Assembly (NCBI GenBank): GCA_963921425.1
Contig: OY992839.1
Coordinates: 3,660,501 to 3,724,500, forward strand
Source of the DNA: Dryas octopetala
Lineage: Eukaryota; Streptophyta; Magnoliopsida; Rosales; Rosaceae
Direction of reading: 5' to 3'
Length of the DNA: 64,000 nucleotides
Shown: positions 48,991 to 61,397 of the stretch, piece by piece
Layout of the letters: each line of letters begins with the position of its first letter
How positions within the stretch are numbered: position 1 is the stretch's first letter
Notes under the pieces: generated by a model
Databases searched by the model: none
The model's input: only the letters and a program-made list of their open reading frames with translations
Told to the model about the DNA's origin: nothing
Made by a program: the position numbers and the translations under genes

Positions 48991-49879
48991 TTATGCTGCT
49001 AATGAAGTGTTGGGTTTGGCCTCTATGGGTTTTGTGTCATGCATTCACCTCCACAACAAAACCACGTGTGCTTGCCTCCCATTTTGCAGTCTCTACACCA
49101 AGCAATTCGGCAGCCTCACTTGCCTTGTTGTGTTGCTTTATCATTTGATATTTATCTTAATCTGACATCTCTCCATTGGCCTATCACCTACGGCTTTCTA
49201 AAAGTGCCTAACCTAAACATGGCAATCATACAAAATGATTGAAAGCTGAAGAAGAAGCTCTCACTCTTTCTACATGAGCATGCATGGCCAAGTAAGGCAA
49301 GACTAAATTGCACTAGAATTATTAGTGCGTACCCCAATGTTAAATCCATTAAATGGGGTATGATATCCCGCTAATTGTTGAAAATTTTATTTGTAATTAT
49401 TGTTTGAGCGTCAATTATGCACAAAGTTTTGTCAAATCATATATATTTGGTACAATGTCTTTTATTTTCTCTTAAAAATTATGTTCGAATTTTACTTGTA
49501 CTCACGTAGTGTAACACAAAATGTAAGATTCGCCATAAAAAGTGGGTCCCTCATATTATTACGAGAGCCCAATAAATACTAAACCTTGTATAGGAAAAAA
49601 AATTTCTTGTGTACGTCCGGCAACACATAAGTATGAAAATGGGCTACTAATTATGGATGCCATATTCTTGTGAGCATGAACCACCGCGTGTACAGACAAT
49701 ATCTTTTCCTCTTGTATAAGAAGCGTTGATTTTTTTTCCATTTTTCCTGTTAAATTTGTATTTTTAAAGTTCAATTATGCACTTACTATATCATGAGAAA
49801 TGGGTTAAGAGGGGTGACTTCTATTGCTAAATAAAGGTTGCTGTTGAAGATAATTATAATAGTGAACTTTCATGCAAGG
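48991..49879. other. Intergenic, no gene seen
   Basis: Short ORFs only, none with recognisable features. Confidence 0.5.
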
Positions 49880-50255
49880 TTGGAAGCAGAGAACTGAGAG
49901 TGAAAGAGAAGCAGGTGGAGTATGGCTGCACATTGGATTGGGTGGCATTTGGGTATGATAATCTGCCAACAATCATGATTACTTTTGGGCAAGGCCACTA
50001 TCTCAAGATTAATAACACAAAGTCTGGACCAGGCGTAGAACCGTTCAATGTATATAGGGAAATTCTAAAAGGACCCCATTATTTGCTTTCTAAACCCAAC
50101 ATGAGAAAATTTAAGCAACAAACAGTAGTGACATGTGGGGTTTAGAAAGCAAACAATGAAGTCTAGTTAGAATTTCCCATGTTTATAATCAGTTTCTTGG
50201 ATTGGACATTGAATGTTTAGTTGGGCCTTATAAGAGGCAAGCAGCATCTTCATAG
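49880..50255 (+). pseudogene. Unrecognised exon-like coding relic split by a MITE
   Basis: An open frame from about 49880 encodes EKQVEYGCTLDWVAFGYDNL, then LPTIMITFGQGHYLKINN and SGPGVEPFNVY before the MITE at 50057. Directly after the MITE and its target repeat another frame encodes NQFLGLDIECLVGPYKRQ and stops at 50253-50255. The composition looks protein-coding and both sides appear to belong to one exon. I do not recognise the family. No promoter or upstream exon is obvious, so I treat it as a fragment; it could be the 3' end of a gene whose other exons I missed. Confidence 0.4.
50057..50178. mobile_element. 122-bp MITE, 41-bp TIRs, 9-bp target duplication
   Basis: The left arm starts 'gggaaattctaaaagg' and ends 'gctttctaaaccc'; the right arm is its inverse. 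Flanks 'atgtatata' (50048-50056) and 'atgtttata' (50179-50187) agree at 8 of 9 bases. A 9-bp duplication points to the Mutator superfamily. It sits inside the coding relic at 49880-50255. Confidence 0.8.
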
Positions 50256-50713
50256 AGAACCAGCAGAAAGCAAAGCATTCCAAGCCAAATTATGTGCAGC
50301 CATATTTGCAGATGTTGAAGCATAGCAGTTGCTTCAACAACTGAACATTCTAAACCCATACACTCTGTTTCTGCCAGTAAAAGCCTCAAAGAATCCTGAG
50401 CACCGGTTTCGAAAATTATCATTCAAATAGAATAAAATAAACCAGACAAACAAACACAAGGGTAAAGGGAATACATGTGTTGGAAATAATAGTGCTCACC
50501 TGAGCGCCTAGAGATAGGCATTGGGTACAAAATATTACTTCTTTAATATTGAAGAACTAGAATCTAAATATATTCTAATTAAACTCTACATGTTCATGAT
50601 ACAGTGACAGACTATGACAGTGCTCAATAAAGCTTTGAATTAACAAATGAAATAAATTACAGCCCACATTATTAGTTTATAAGGCCATACACCAGTTCAT
50701 TAACTCAATTCCC

Positions 50714-53700
50714 TCAGAGGCAATGACTTTGCGGGAAGGGAGAAGACACGGCCAACAATGGACCATCTAAGATGTTAGGCTGCAAGGATGGGATGGAGAA
50801 CCCAGCTGATTGTGGAAGCCTCACTGATGGATGTTGAATTGAACTGCCACAAAGGGGGTGGGGAAGAACAGTTATTATGTTAATCAATGTTCCTATGAAT
50901 GAAACTAGTTGCACATAAAAGGATTTCAACTGCAAGACAACTATTATATATATCATCTATATCTTCTTGGTCTGTCATATTTTTCTATTCTTTTTTTTCC
51001 TTCCCTAGGTAAATTACACATGCACGTTCCGGAGGATTGAGCCCCGGAACTCACCCTCCACCCTTGTTTATAAGGGGAAGTGCAATTTGGTCCCCAAAAA
51101 GTAAAACAGTTGGAAATTTGAAAATATAAAAGATAGCTCAAATGTAGATTGACAGTAATTGCTCTATATTGCCTATCATTGAGAAGGCTCTACTTGAGTT
51201 TAATATCCACTACACTGAATTACATTGATTCTGCGGGAAGAGTGAAGACCATCAGGACCCATAACAGAGATAAGGTCATTACAGCCATGAGCATGTACAA
51301 TGGCATGGCTAAACGCTATGCTATATGCTAAATATAGCAGAATTGATAAAAAAGCTCACTACAATGACATAGCTAAATTTAGCAATTGCTATTAAGGAAC
51401 TCAAGAAAAAAGTGGATTTACTATTTGAAAAGTATGAGTAAAGAAAGAATAAAAACCAAGTGAAAGAAAGTGATTGGTTGAAAAAGTGCTGGGTCCCACG
51501 AGGAGAAAGAGAGGAAAGGATATTCACATGAATGAAAAAGGTTGCAGCAAGAGGCATGAGGATTAGCAGCTGTCATGGGTTGATTAGCCATGTGTTCAAA
51601 TTTTACAATTCTTAAATTTGACTTTGACATGAAAAATACTAAAATATTAATTTGGGTATTAAAATAATAATATTTAAATATATTTAATATTAGGCTCATA
51701 TTAAAGATCTCATTAAAATATTTACAATGACATAATTATTAAAATAATTTAATATATTAAATTTAATTTATAAGGATATATATGAATATATTAAAAATAT
51801 AAACATATTAACATATAGCTACAGCTTTTGTGCCATCGGAGCAAAAAGCACAAAAGCTATTGCTAAATGCTAAAAGTCATGCTAAATATAGCATATAGCA
51901 TAGCATATAGCAAAAAGCCATTGTACATGCTCTTAGAGGGGAAACCGAAATTCTATCCATTGTCACCATATACATCACTTATACCATGAGCAGGATAAAC
52001 TATAGTCTATGGGCACATGAACTGACCTGAATGATAAAGAAAAGGAAGGCTCCACTGGGGCACAAATTCCACCTCGATCAGGAGAAATCAGAGACCAAAA
52101 AACTGGAACACAATAATGACGACACATCAATTGCGAAAGAGAGGAAGTTAAAAAGAAAAAGGAATATATTTTTTTCTTCCATCTTTACAAAAAAAAGTTG
52201 AGCTAAATCCAAGAACCACCTGCATCTTAAGGCTACATTCATTTGCAGTAAAAAAAATATATTCAGATAACCAATTGAAGAGACATTCTGAAATCTGAAT
52301 TTTCCTCAGCATTAGAGCAAAACCATCCAAATAATTGGAGCCTTAAAAAGGGGGAAAAAATACGTTTTCTTCAGAAACAACTTTCGAGAAATAATTTTAA
52401 ATTTTAAATGTACAAGCAACCATTAAGACATTTTTCTCCCTAATTAAGGCAGGCCCACTGTTCTGAAAGGGATCATTTTAGAAAAAAACACAGAATTACC
52501 AGATCGTCCTGAATGATCTTCCAAACCAGAGCAAAACAATGCATCCTGCATAATGAAATTAACATAATTCAAACTGCAGTAAATTATCTAGCATTCAGGA
52601 TCTAATGCTATGAGTACAATATGTCACAAAAGCATTGCTGGAAAAGAAGCCCATGCACTCACCTCTTCTGTATGCTGAGATACATCATGAACCACATCTG
52701 CACGGAACAATTACATAGTGAGATGGATATAGCCCTCCAAAAACAAGATAAAAATGTGAGAGAAAACCAAAAATAGAAAGAATCTACAAAAAAAAGGGGA
52801 AGAGTTCCAATTTTCCAAAGAATGACCACCATTCTGCGAATAAAGGAAAGTTTTTCCCTAAAGAAAGAAGCAGTAATCAGACAGAATTTTATCCTTAAAG
52901 TGTAGACGGTATACATTAAAACAGATAATAAATGCAAAAACAGCCTCATAAAAGAAATCCATTATTTCATTTCAAGAGGTAATCTGCTGAGAGAAAAAAT
53001 GAAGGCCTAATCTGAACCTAACTGGAAGAGAATAAGCTAAGACAGAAGAAAATATGTAGAAATGCGACACATTGCAATTAAATTAAACTTTCATGTAATG
53101 ATTTGTTTTAGTTTTACCATTGTCATCCTGTCCATGCCTAAAATAAGGTACCAATTCACTGACCTACGAACACCAGAGGGACAACGATATTTACCGAAGT
53201 CTGGAACACTGGGCTTGACAGCCAACGTCAAGCCAAGAAAGCAGTCCTCAGGTTCAGCACCAAAGTCCGATAATTTCAACTCTAGTGTTGGCTTTGCCCC
53301 TGTGAAATAATGCAGGTGAAAAATGATATATTTAAACCCAAAAAAATAATAATAATAATAATTATGAAAGAAGTGGTAGAAATAAAGGGGGAGGAGGAAT
53401 TCGTACCTATGTTACTTAGCTTCAGGTCAAGTGGATCACGGAGTGAATGAGGAACCCAATCCGCCTATCTATCTTATGTTAGTAAATTGACCAAATTTAT
53501 AAGATGGCAAAGAAAAAAAGAACGAGAAAAGGAAGACTTGAGAACACATATTACATTAAAAAAAGGATGTTGTAATGATTCATCTGCAGCTAGCCTCCTT
53601 GATGGGTCCCATGAACATAGTCTCTACAGACAGTCAAGGGAGCAAGATACTAAAGCATTACATAAATCATCATGGGAATTACTAATGGAAGAAAATTGTA

Positions 53701-56382
53701 GAAACAAATCCCACCATGATCAAATCAATAGCGTCTGGGCTTGCATTTGGAATGATATCAGAGAGGTTTGAAGGCGACATCTGTCCAAAAGAATGATACA
53801 ATGAGTTAAAGACGAGCAATATGAAAACACTAGTAAACAGGTCCATACAAAAGCTTACCTTTTCATAATTGATAATACTAAATAATCGAGAGGCATTTGT
53901 CCCTTCAGGGAAGATAGTCAAGTCTGGTGTACCAAGCACACAGCATATCTTGAACAATTGATCTATTTCACTGTCCATTTAAGACACTAGTTTTGTAAGA
54001 AGTAAATGAGAAGTTGTCCAAGGTTTTTTCTTATGTAAGAAGCAAAACTTAAGATACATGCATCTAGCGGCAATAGAACTTGACAATTGGTACAAATGGT
54101 TAATGCATCACATGCAGTCACCAAGCCACAAACTTTAGGTGATCAACCAAAAGACATGGACGAGTATAAGTTTCAATAGGTAAGTAAAAAAAATCAATTC
54201 TCACCAAGACCAAGAACAATAAACATGGGATGATATAATCACCTTTCACCAGGGAAAATAGGGGACAAAGTGAAAAGCTCGGCTAGGATTGCGCCAGCTG
54301 CCCACATGTCTGTATTGTTTTCATTTGTTAATCATCACTTGAAGAAAAACAGAAGTAGAGATAATAAATCTCAGGCTTGATATAGGAAATCTCCTGCAGC
54401 CTAATCATATGCAACACCACAAAAACCTCAAACATTCTTTAAACTTTTCCAACACAGAATTATAGAACTTTCGGTGAGGAGTTTTTCATAACATCCTATT
54501 GCCAATCATAATGAACAGGAGTGCAAATTTTCCTTTTCCTTTCATCAGGAGCTGTTCATTACGCTTAGGCCAATCACCATTGGCCCTAATGGCCCACTCT
54601 TAAAGTTTTAAAGTTTGAAGTACAGGGGTGGAGGACACATCCCAAGCTCAATAGCTAGTAGGTGTGCCTAATTTACCAAGCAAACAAACAGAGATGACCA
54701 TGTTGGTTACAATTAGCTTATAAGTTGACATGCTGATAATTCAAATAAAAAGAATAGTAAAAATTTTGAAATGAAAGAAAAGAGGTTTCTTCAATGAAGG
54801 GGACATAAAGAACGTGCTTACCAACAGCAGGAGTATATGATTTGGACTGCAACAGGACTTCTGGTGCTCGATACCTATGATGTCCACAAACACCATAAAT
54901 GTAAAAGATAATCAGTGTGCATAACCCTGCACATGTGCAAACACAGGCACAGATGCGAACACGTGGAGACACGTGTGCATGCACATGCACCCACACACAT
55001 CAACACGATTTAATATGAATGCCCCTTCCCCCAACAACCACACACACAGATGCACAAAATAAGATAACATGATTGAATATGACACCGACTCACCACCGTG
55101 TGGAAACATATTCAGTATAAGGAGGCATTGATGACACTTCTCTAGCCAATCCAAAATCGGCAATCTTAAGAACGTCGTTTGTCACCAGCAAATTCTCTGC
55201 AAGGGGGACAAATTGTCTTACTATTAATTTCTTTAAATAAAATCTAACCTTGGGAATACAAAGAGATCTTTCAAACTATATACAGCTGCATGGAAACACA
55301 ACATCGATAATATTTATTTACCAGGTTTTAGATCTCGGTGAAAATATCCACTTCTATGGATGTGATTAAGTCCATGCAGCAGTTGAGACATAAAGCTCCG
55401 AATCTCATTCTCTGTAAATGGTCTTCTTTGTTCTTTCATTATTTGGTACAGATTATAGTTCTGGAAATATGAACTTTGGAATCAAACACATATTGCATAA
55501 TGAGATTAATTTGATCATTTGGGGTTCATCCAACTTTTAAATTAAGAGCATGATACCATTTTATATGAGATAAAACATAAACAAAATAAATCACAGACCA
55601 ATGGGAAGGCAAAAGGTCCCTCACCATGTACTCAAAAATGAGGAACACCTCATCGTTTTCCCTGACAACCTCCTTCAACTTTATGATATTGGGATGATTT
55701 AATTTACGGAGGACCTGGGCAAAGAATTTTTACTTGAGTCAGTGAAAACAATGAAGGGTATATCTACTTGATCTACCAATCTGCAAATTGTGAAATCTCA
55801 TACTGGTGCATGTAGCACAACAATGTTCAACCATTCAAGGCTACCATAGGACATACCCTAATCTCTCTTAATCTCCAGTATTCTTCCCAGAAAAAGAACT
55901 TCCTCTTCATCTTCTTGACAGCGACCTGAGGTCAGAAAAAAAATAAAATAAAACCAAGAAGGATATATTATTTTATAAATGCCTACTCTAAACCCCTAAT
56001 GAATTCACTCTTATGACATTATTAGAAATAAAAATTTATCTTAATTCTGTCTTCTGCCTTAATACATGTTTAAAATGCTCAACTCCCCAAAATATTGATA
56101 ATCATCTAACCCAAAACTTCACAAGGATTCAATGCAAAAATATATACATTGATAGGCAAGAATAAATAATCATCTTAGATTTTTTGGTGAGCAGAAGCTT
56201 ACAATCTCATTTGTTCTCCAATCACGAGCCCTATACACACTACCACAAGTGCCATCACCAAGCTCTTCCAAAATCTTATATCTGGAAAAATAATTCAAAT
56301 AAAAAACAAACTATAAGGATCACAAAAATGAAAACCTGATGATTTTACATAATTCAATGCATTAGAAAGCAAACCTTTCCAT
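50714..56382 (-). CDS. MHK: CDK-like Ser/Thr kinase, MHK type (MAK homologue)
   Basis: Seventeen coding exons fit in phase, from the 8-bp exon 56382-56375 through 56281-56203, 55925-55857, 55714-55625, 55460-55322, 55196-55094, 54874-54822, 54309-54243, 53970-53859, 53780-53715, 53623-53555, 53464-53407, 53299-53195, 52697-52663, 52545-52500, 52102-52027 to 50843-50714, giving 434 residues. The kinase domain has the glycine loop [15 protein letters not shown] lysine, HRDLKPEN catalytic loop, ADFGLA and YVSTRWYRAPEV; the TEY in [11 protein letters not shown] is the MAPK-like activation motif of the MAK/ICK/RCK group. The C-terminal tail ([22 protein letters not shown]) matches my memory of Arabidopsis MHK (At4g13020). 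Animal relatives regulate cilia and meiosis; the plant role is poorly known. The ATG exon is followed by an intron after only 8 bases. Confidence 0.93.
51289..51932. mobile_element. TIR element in the last intron of the MHK gene
   Basis: Outer ends 'gagcatgtacaatggc' and 'gccattgtacatgctc' are perfect inverses. Inner arms repeat the word 'gctatatgctaaatatagc' in inverted form. Length about 640 bp, AT-rich, no ORF. No clear target duplication could be read. Confidence 0.75.
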
Positions 56383-58553
56383 TTTTTAAATTGCAACAGA
56401 TTATAGACAACAATCCTTCAGTGGAACTTAAACAGCCTCCACATAGAGGTGTCTACGCTGTCAACACAGTTTTGGTCCTTAGCTTGTAGGCATGGTATAG
56501 TGCTACAGTCTAGCATCAAGCATTTGGCATCATCAAGAATCCACTTGTTATTGTAGGAGTGATTCAGAGTCAGCAATAAATTTATCAACATTTTGCAACC
56601 CTCCACGTGAATTCCAGAGACCAAGCATTAAACTTAATGCTGAAGAATATTAATCCTTTTATATACATATACTTCACCTATAGCCTCATATAAAAAACTG
56701 GGGCAATTGAGCTGCAGTAGATGATAAAAAATAAAAATAATAGAAATAAAAAAAAAATAAAAATTAATACAACCCTTAACAAACTCTACTGTTCAGCATC
56801 AAACAAAGATCATGTTTATTAGCTACAACTAACCACTGTTTGGTTACTATAAAAAATAAAAAAACCACTGTTTGGTCACCACTAAGGAAGCAGAAGAAAG
56901 GAAATGAAACCCCCAATCAAATGCCTTCCAACTTGGTTTCCCGAAAATCTCACCTGACCATAATATTTAATTTCCTTAAGCTCGCAAAATTAAAGTTTTT
57001 AACTTTTTGTTATTTCAATCGTATAATAAACTCTGCAGATCAGAATTTTGATGCTCTTCCCCGTCCTACCTTGTTCAGAGATCAAACAAACCATTGAAAA
57101 GAACAAATCCGCTAATCTATAAACATAGCTATATCGTTTCCCATCACTTCAAGTCCTAAACATGGATATATGTACTAAACTAGAAAAAATAAATTCAAAT
57201 ACACTAAAAAGAATCAAAATTTAGAATATCAGTTTATAGTTCTTTAAGACCCAACAACCAACTCCACTCATTTAAGCCCGGTTCAACTATATACTTGGTG
57301 CCAGAGCAACAAAGACTAGGACCCAGAATACTATTTTGTCTCATTTTCTTTCTCTTTTCCCCCCTTAATTTCTTAAGAACCAAACAGAGCCTAAAATGTC
57401 AACCTGAAGTGTATTTCAATCTGCTAACAGCTGAAAAAGAATCAAACTGAAAGCCTAAAATTCAGAAAATTATACAAAAATAAATAAAGCATATTGAAAG
57501 AGGCTGAACTCACAATTGATGCTGAATTTAGACAATCAAAGAAACAATCAGGAGCAAGATACAGATCAACAATGCATACACAGTTTTCTTGGAGAGAACC
57601 CAAGAGAGGGAATTTTAGAGAGAGAATATTCCTTCTGGAGGATAGGAAGTTTTACAAAGGGAGAAAATTTGGATTGCTAGTGAAGCCATGAGAGGAAGGA
57701 GAAGAATTCCGCATAAGAAGCAAAGAAGAAGAAACCAATCAGATTATTATAATATAAAAATATTTATTTCTAATGATTTTATCGTTTTGTTATATTATTA
57801 AAAATTAAAAACAGAAAATGCTTGGTTGTGGTGGGGAACAGGAGAAGGGAAGGTGGTCCCGTCGCTTATTTTAATATTTGGGGCTTAGTTTACCAATATA
57901 TTTGGGCTTAATCAGTTTTCTTTTTGATTGGCTAAATGAGTTATTCAGTGAATTGCCCCAAAAGGCCCAAAGTTGGTTAAATCTTTTATTTTATTTTTTT
58001 ATAATGTTATAAGGTCAATATATTTTTATTCATCTAAATTTTAAAAAGTTTTTTTTTTTTTTTTTTTCACTTCCGGTATCTACATTTTTACCCGTATACC
58101 AATTTGATATTCAATTCTGTTAAAGGGAAATACGAAGTTAGATTAAGGACTTAAAAGCTCATTAAGAAAAACCACATTTTACTGAAACTTTTGAAAATCG
58201 TATATTCTAGATGCTTTTGGGAATAATGTTGAACAAATTCCTACAAAACTTGGAAGTCTTCAAGTGACCCAGTGAAAGTCTACCACCATTTCCATGTCGA
58301 AATTTATAATTCATAATGAAAAATAAATTGTGTTTGATAAATTACAAAACTCGACTTCAGGAAGTCTACTTACAATGGTTAGAGACCCTACAAAGTTAGC
58401 ACTGAATTTTTTTTCTTTAGTAATAGAAAGAAGGAAATTTTATATTTCTCATCCATAGCTGATGAGCACCATTGTAGAGAACAATTGACAATTTGGTTTC
58501 TGCATAAGACCAACCGAACCAAGCACTGCCATAGCTAAAACTGAGCTAGAATG
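56383..58553. other. MHK 5' leader/promoter and intergenic DNA
   Basis: 56383-57500 probably contains a 5' UTR intron. 57490-57700 is purine-rich and GA-rich on the plus strand, as in a leader. 57700-58550 is AT-rich and includes the 3' flank of the PPR gene. No further gene seen. Confidence 0.45.
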
Positions 58554-61397
58554 CTAGATAAATGGCCTCTCTCTGCAACCCATTTGCTCAATTAGTTTGA
58601 GAATTTCAAGGCAACGCTCAGGTTCCTCCTTCGTCACTAGGATCTCCAAGAATGACAAGAGTGCTGTGTTTTCCTTGATATCACTGTGTTTTAATAGGTC
58701 AGAGAACAGTTCTTGACCTTGTTCAGCCCTCCCTTCACCAAAAAGACCCTGGATCACTGAACAGTATGATGAAACAGATGGAACAAAACCATGATTCAGG
58801 ATTGTTTTCATGAAATCAAGGCAGTAATCATATTGGCCCTCCTTGCAGTAGCTTTTGATGAGAGAACAAACAGCCTTGTCAGGAAACAGACCACGTTTTA
58901 CTACATCTTTGGTAATATGATCTGCCTCAGCAACTCTTGCCTCCTTGCATAAACCCATAACAACAAAGTTGTACAAATCTGTTGCAGACCCACCACATCT
59001 TTTGATCTTTTCTTCAAGATTGAAAGCATGTTCAGTATCCATATTTCTGAAAACATAACTGGAAATGCAATCATCATCAATGTCCCTTGAAGGTGATGAT
59101 CTAGAATCTACGGAGTTGGTAGAAGTAGCCGATCTGGCTTCTTCGTTAGCCTTGTTTGACAGAACAAAACCTGTAAGGAGGGCAGAATATATTCGAGTGT
59201 TCGACTGACAACCTTTTTCAACCATAACACTCAAAATTTCAAAGGCATGATCCAATCTACCAGCATTAACAAGAGCTTTAACTAATACAGTATAGGTAAT
59301 GTGGTTTGGAGGTATCCCGAAATCAGACATAGTAAGGAGAAGCATTTCTGCTTCCTCCACCCTTCCATTCTGGCAGAGACCATTGATCACAACAGTGTAG
59401 GTAAAGACATTTGGGGGGCAGCTTGTCTGCCTCATCAAATCCAACATTTTCAGTGCACATGTAATCTCACCTGCTTGGCAAAGCCCGTTGACTAATATTG
59501 TATAAGTCACTACAGACGGATCTAATCCGTACTTTAGCATCTTCCCCAACATTGCCTGCCCTGCATGCACCTTATCATCTTTGCTGAGAACATCAAGAAA
59601 AGAATTGAATGTGTGAGCTGTTGTCAAAGTCCTCTTCTCGACCATCTTCTCAAAAAGCATTGATGCATTTCCAATTTCACCAATCTTGCAATACCCATCA
59701 ATAAGAGCTGTAATTGTTACTTCATCAGGGGAAATTCCCTTCTTTACCATTGAACCTAAAATACCGTTTGCATGCCCTGGTCTCCCTTGTTTACATAGCC
59801 CATCAATTAAGGCAGTGAAAGAAAAACAATCAGGTTCAAGACCAAATGAGTTCATTGACTTAAATGTTTCAAAAGCCAATCCAAGTTGACCTTCTTTGCA
59901 AAACCCATCAATTAAAATATTGTAGGTTACTCTATTAGGCAATAAACCGTTATCAACTACTCTTTTTAAAAGAAACATGGCTTTGTAAGAGTTATTAACC
60001 CTGCATAACCCTTCCATGAGCTCATTGTATGTACGAATGTTAGGCTTACAGTGTCTTTTCTCCATCACACCAAGTAGCTCAAAAGCTGAAACTATGCGCC
60101 CTTCTTTGCAGTATCCATTTATCAGTGCATTGTAAGTTACTGTGCCAGGAAAAAGCCCATCTTTAAGCATCTTTCTAAACATTCCATTGGCCTCCTCAAT
60201 CTTTCCTTCCCTGCATAATCTATCAACCAATATGGTATAAGTGTGAACATTCGGTTTACAACCCTTTGCAACCATCTCATCAAGCAAACCCAGAGCCTTA
60301 TCAGTCGATCCAATGTCACACAAAGCCTTGATGAGCACAGTGTACGTACGGGCACTAGGCTGGCAGCCCTTCTCACTCATCTCTTCTTTCAGATGAAAAG
60401 CTTCATCAAGTTTGCCCATTTGACAAAAGCCATGAATCAATATAGAGTACGTCACCGAATTAGGTCCACAGCCATCACTTTTAGACATTGTATCAAACAC
60501 CCGGAAGGCCTCCTTGAGATCACTTTCTCTACAACAACCCAACACCAAAGAAGTACAAATATGAGTGTCCAATCGAAATCCAAGTTTCAAAATTCTGCAC
60601 ACAAACATTTCAGCAGATTGCACAAACCCATTCTTGCATAGAGCATTAACTATTGTCCTGTAGTCAATAACACCAAGAACAAACCCATCGTTTACCATTC
60701 TTTCATACACCAAAAATGACAGAAAACCCAAATCCAAACTAGCCAAAGACATCAAAAGAGCACTATAACATGGATAACTCAACCAAAATCCAACCTTGCG
60801 CATATTATCAAACACCTCCATCAGCCTCAGAATCTCAGGTTCACTATTACTACACTCCTTGACCAACACAACAATGGCTTTTTGTGCAACCCCATACAAA
60901 CTGGAATAAGATACCATCAAATTCAATAGAAGGATTCTGCTATCTAAATCATAACAATAAGTGGAATGCTTGCAAACCCATTTGAAAAACCGAACCCCGA
61001 GTTCGATGTCGTTGCCGTGAAGCTGTATAACCTTGGTAGCTGCATGTGGGGCCATGTGAGAGACCAGTAACTTGAGGAGATTGTTGCTTTCCCAATTGGG
61101 TTGCTTAATCAAAGCCGATACACGGGAGGTTGTGTCATATTCTACGCTTTCTGGGATTTTTTGGCTAAGTGAAGATTGATATGAGACAGAGGAAAGCGAG
61201 GGAGGAGGCTCATAGAAATGAAGAACTCTCAAGGGAAGGCTTAGGAACTTAGTTGTGCGAACCAGCATGCAGAGAGAGAAGTGAGAACTGAGATGAGCAT
61301 CAACTGTTTGAGAGCTGAAAGTAGGGACTGGTTTATAGGGTTTTGTGTTGACAGGGACTGGTTTGCCGGTTTTGCTGCAAATTTGGGAGTTGGTCAA
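58554..61397 (-). CDS. P-class pentatricopeptide repeat protein, mitochondrial type
   Basis: A single intronless ORF of 947 residues from the first ATG. A second in-frame ATG at 61268 gives 904 residues and begins MLVRTTKFLSLPLRVLHFYE, a far better mitochondrial presequence, so I prefer it; the 43 extra residues are hydrophilic. From about residue 200 the protein is a nearly continuous run of 35-residue PPR motifs (for example TYTVLIKALCDIGSTDKALG and TYNALINGYCKEGRIVSAFE), roughly 17-19 in all. A less regular Ser/Asp-rich break at about residues 755-790 interrupts the array. No E, DYW or SMR domain follows. Such proteins bind organellar RNA in a sequence-specific way to stabilise, splice or activate it. 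It is similar to Arabidopsis At3g07290 as I remember it. The target RNA is unknown. Confidence 0.93.
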   Translation of the reverse strand: MTNSQICSKTGKPVPVNTKPYKPVPTFSSQTVDAHLSSHFSLCMLVRTTKFLSLPLRVLHFYEPPPSLSSVSYQSSLSQKIPESVEYDTTSRVSALIKQPNWESNNLLKLLVSHMAPHAATKVIQLHGNDIELGVRFFKWVCKHSTYCYDLDSRILLLNLMVSYSSLYGVAQKAIVVLVKECSNSEPEILRLMEVFDNMRKVGFWLSYPCYSALLMSLASLDLGFLSFLVYERMVNDGFVLGVIDYRTIVNALCKNGFVQSAEMFVCRILKLGFRLDTHICTSLVLGCCRESDLKEAFRVFDTMSKSDGCGPNSVTYSILIHGFCQMGKLDEAFHLKEEMSEKGCQPSARTYTVLIKALCDIGSTDKALGLLDEMVAKGCKPNVHTYTILVDRLCREGKIEEANGMFRKMLKDGLFPGTVTYNALINGYCKEGRIVSAFELLGVMEKRHCKPNIRTYNELMEGLCRVNNSYKAMFLLKRVVDNGLLPNRVTYNILIDGFCKEGQLGLAFETFKSMNSFGLEPDCFSFTALIDGLCKQGRPGHANGILGSMVKKGISPDEVTITALIDGYCKIGEIGNASMLFEKMVEKRTLTTAHTFNSFLDVLSKDDKVHAGQAMLGKMLKYGLDPSVVTYTILVNGLCQAGEITCALKMLDLMRQTSCPPNVFTYTVVINGLCQNGRVEEAEMLLLTMSDFGIPPNHITYTVLVKALVNAGRLDHAFEILSVMVEKGCQSNTRIYSALLTGFVLSNKANEEARSATSTNSVDSRSSPSRDIDDDCISSYVFRNMDTEHAFNLEEKIKRCGGSATDLYNFVVMGLCKEARVAEADHITKDVVKRGLFPDKAVCSLIKSYCKEGQYDYCLDFMKTILNHGFVPSVSSYCSVIQGLFGEGRAEQGQELFSDLLKHSDIKENTALLSFLEILVTKEEPERCLEILKLIEQMGCRERPFI

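Noticed and set aside
54718-55163. Small Cys/Val/His-rich ORFs
   Set aside because: They translate a decayed CA/TG microsatellite in an MHK intron.
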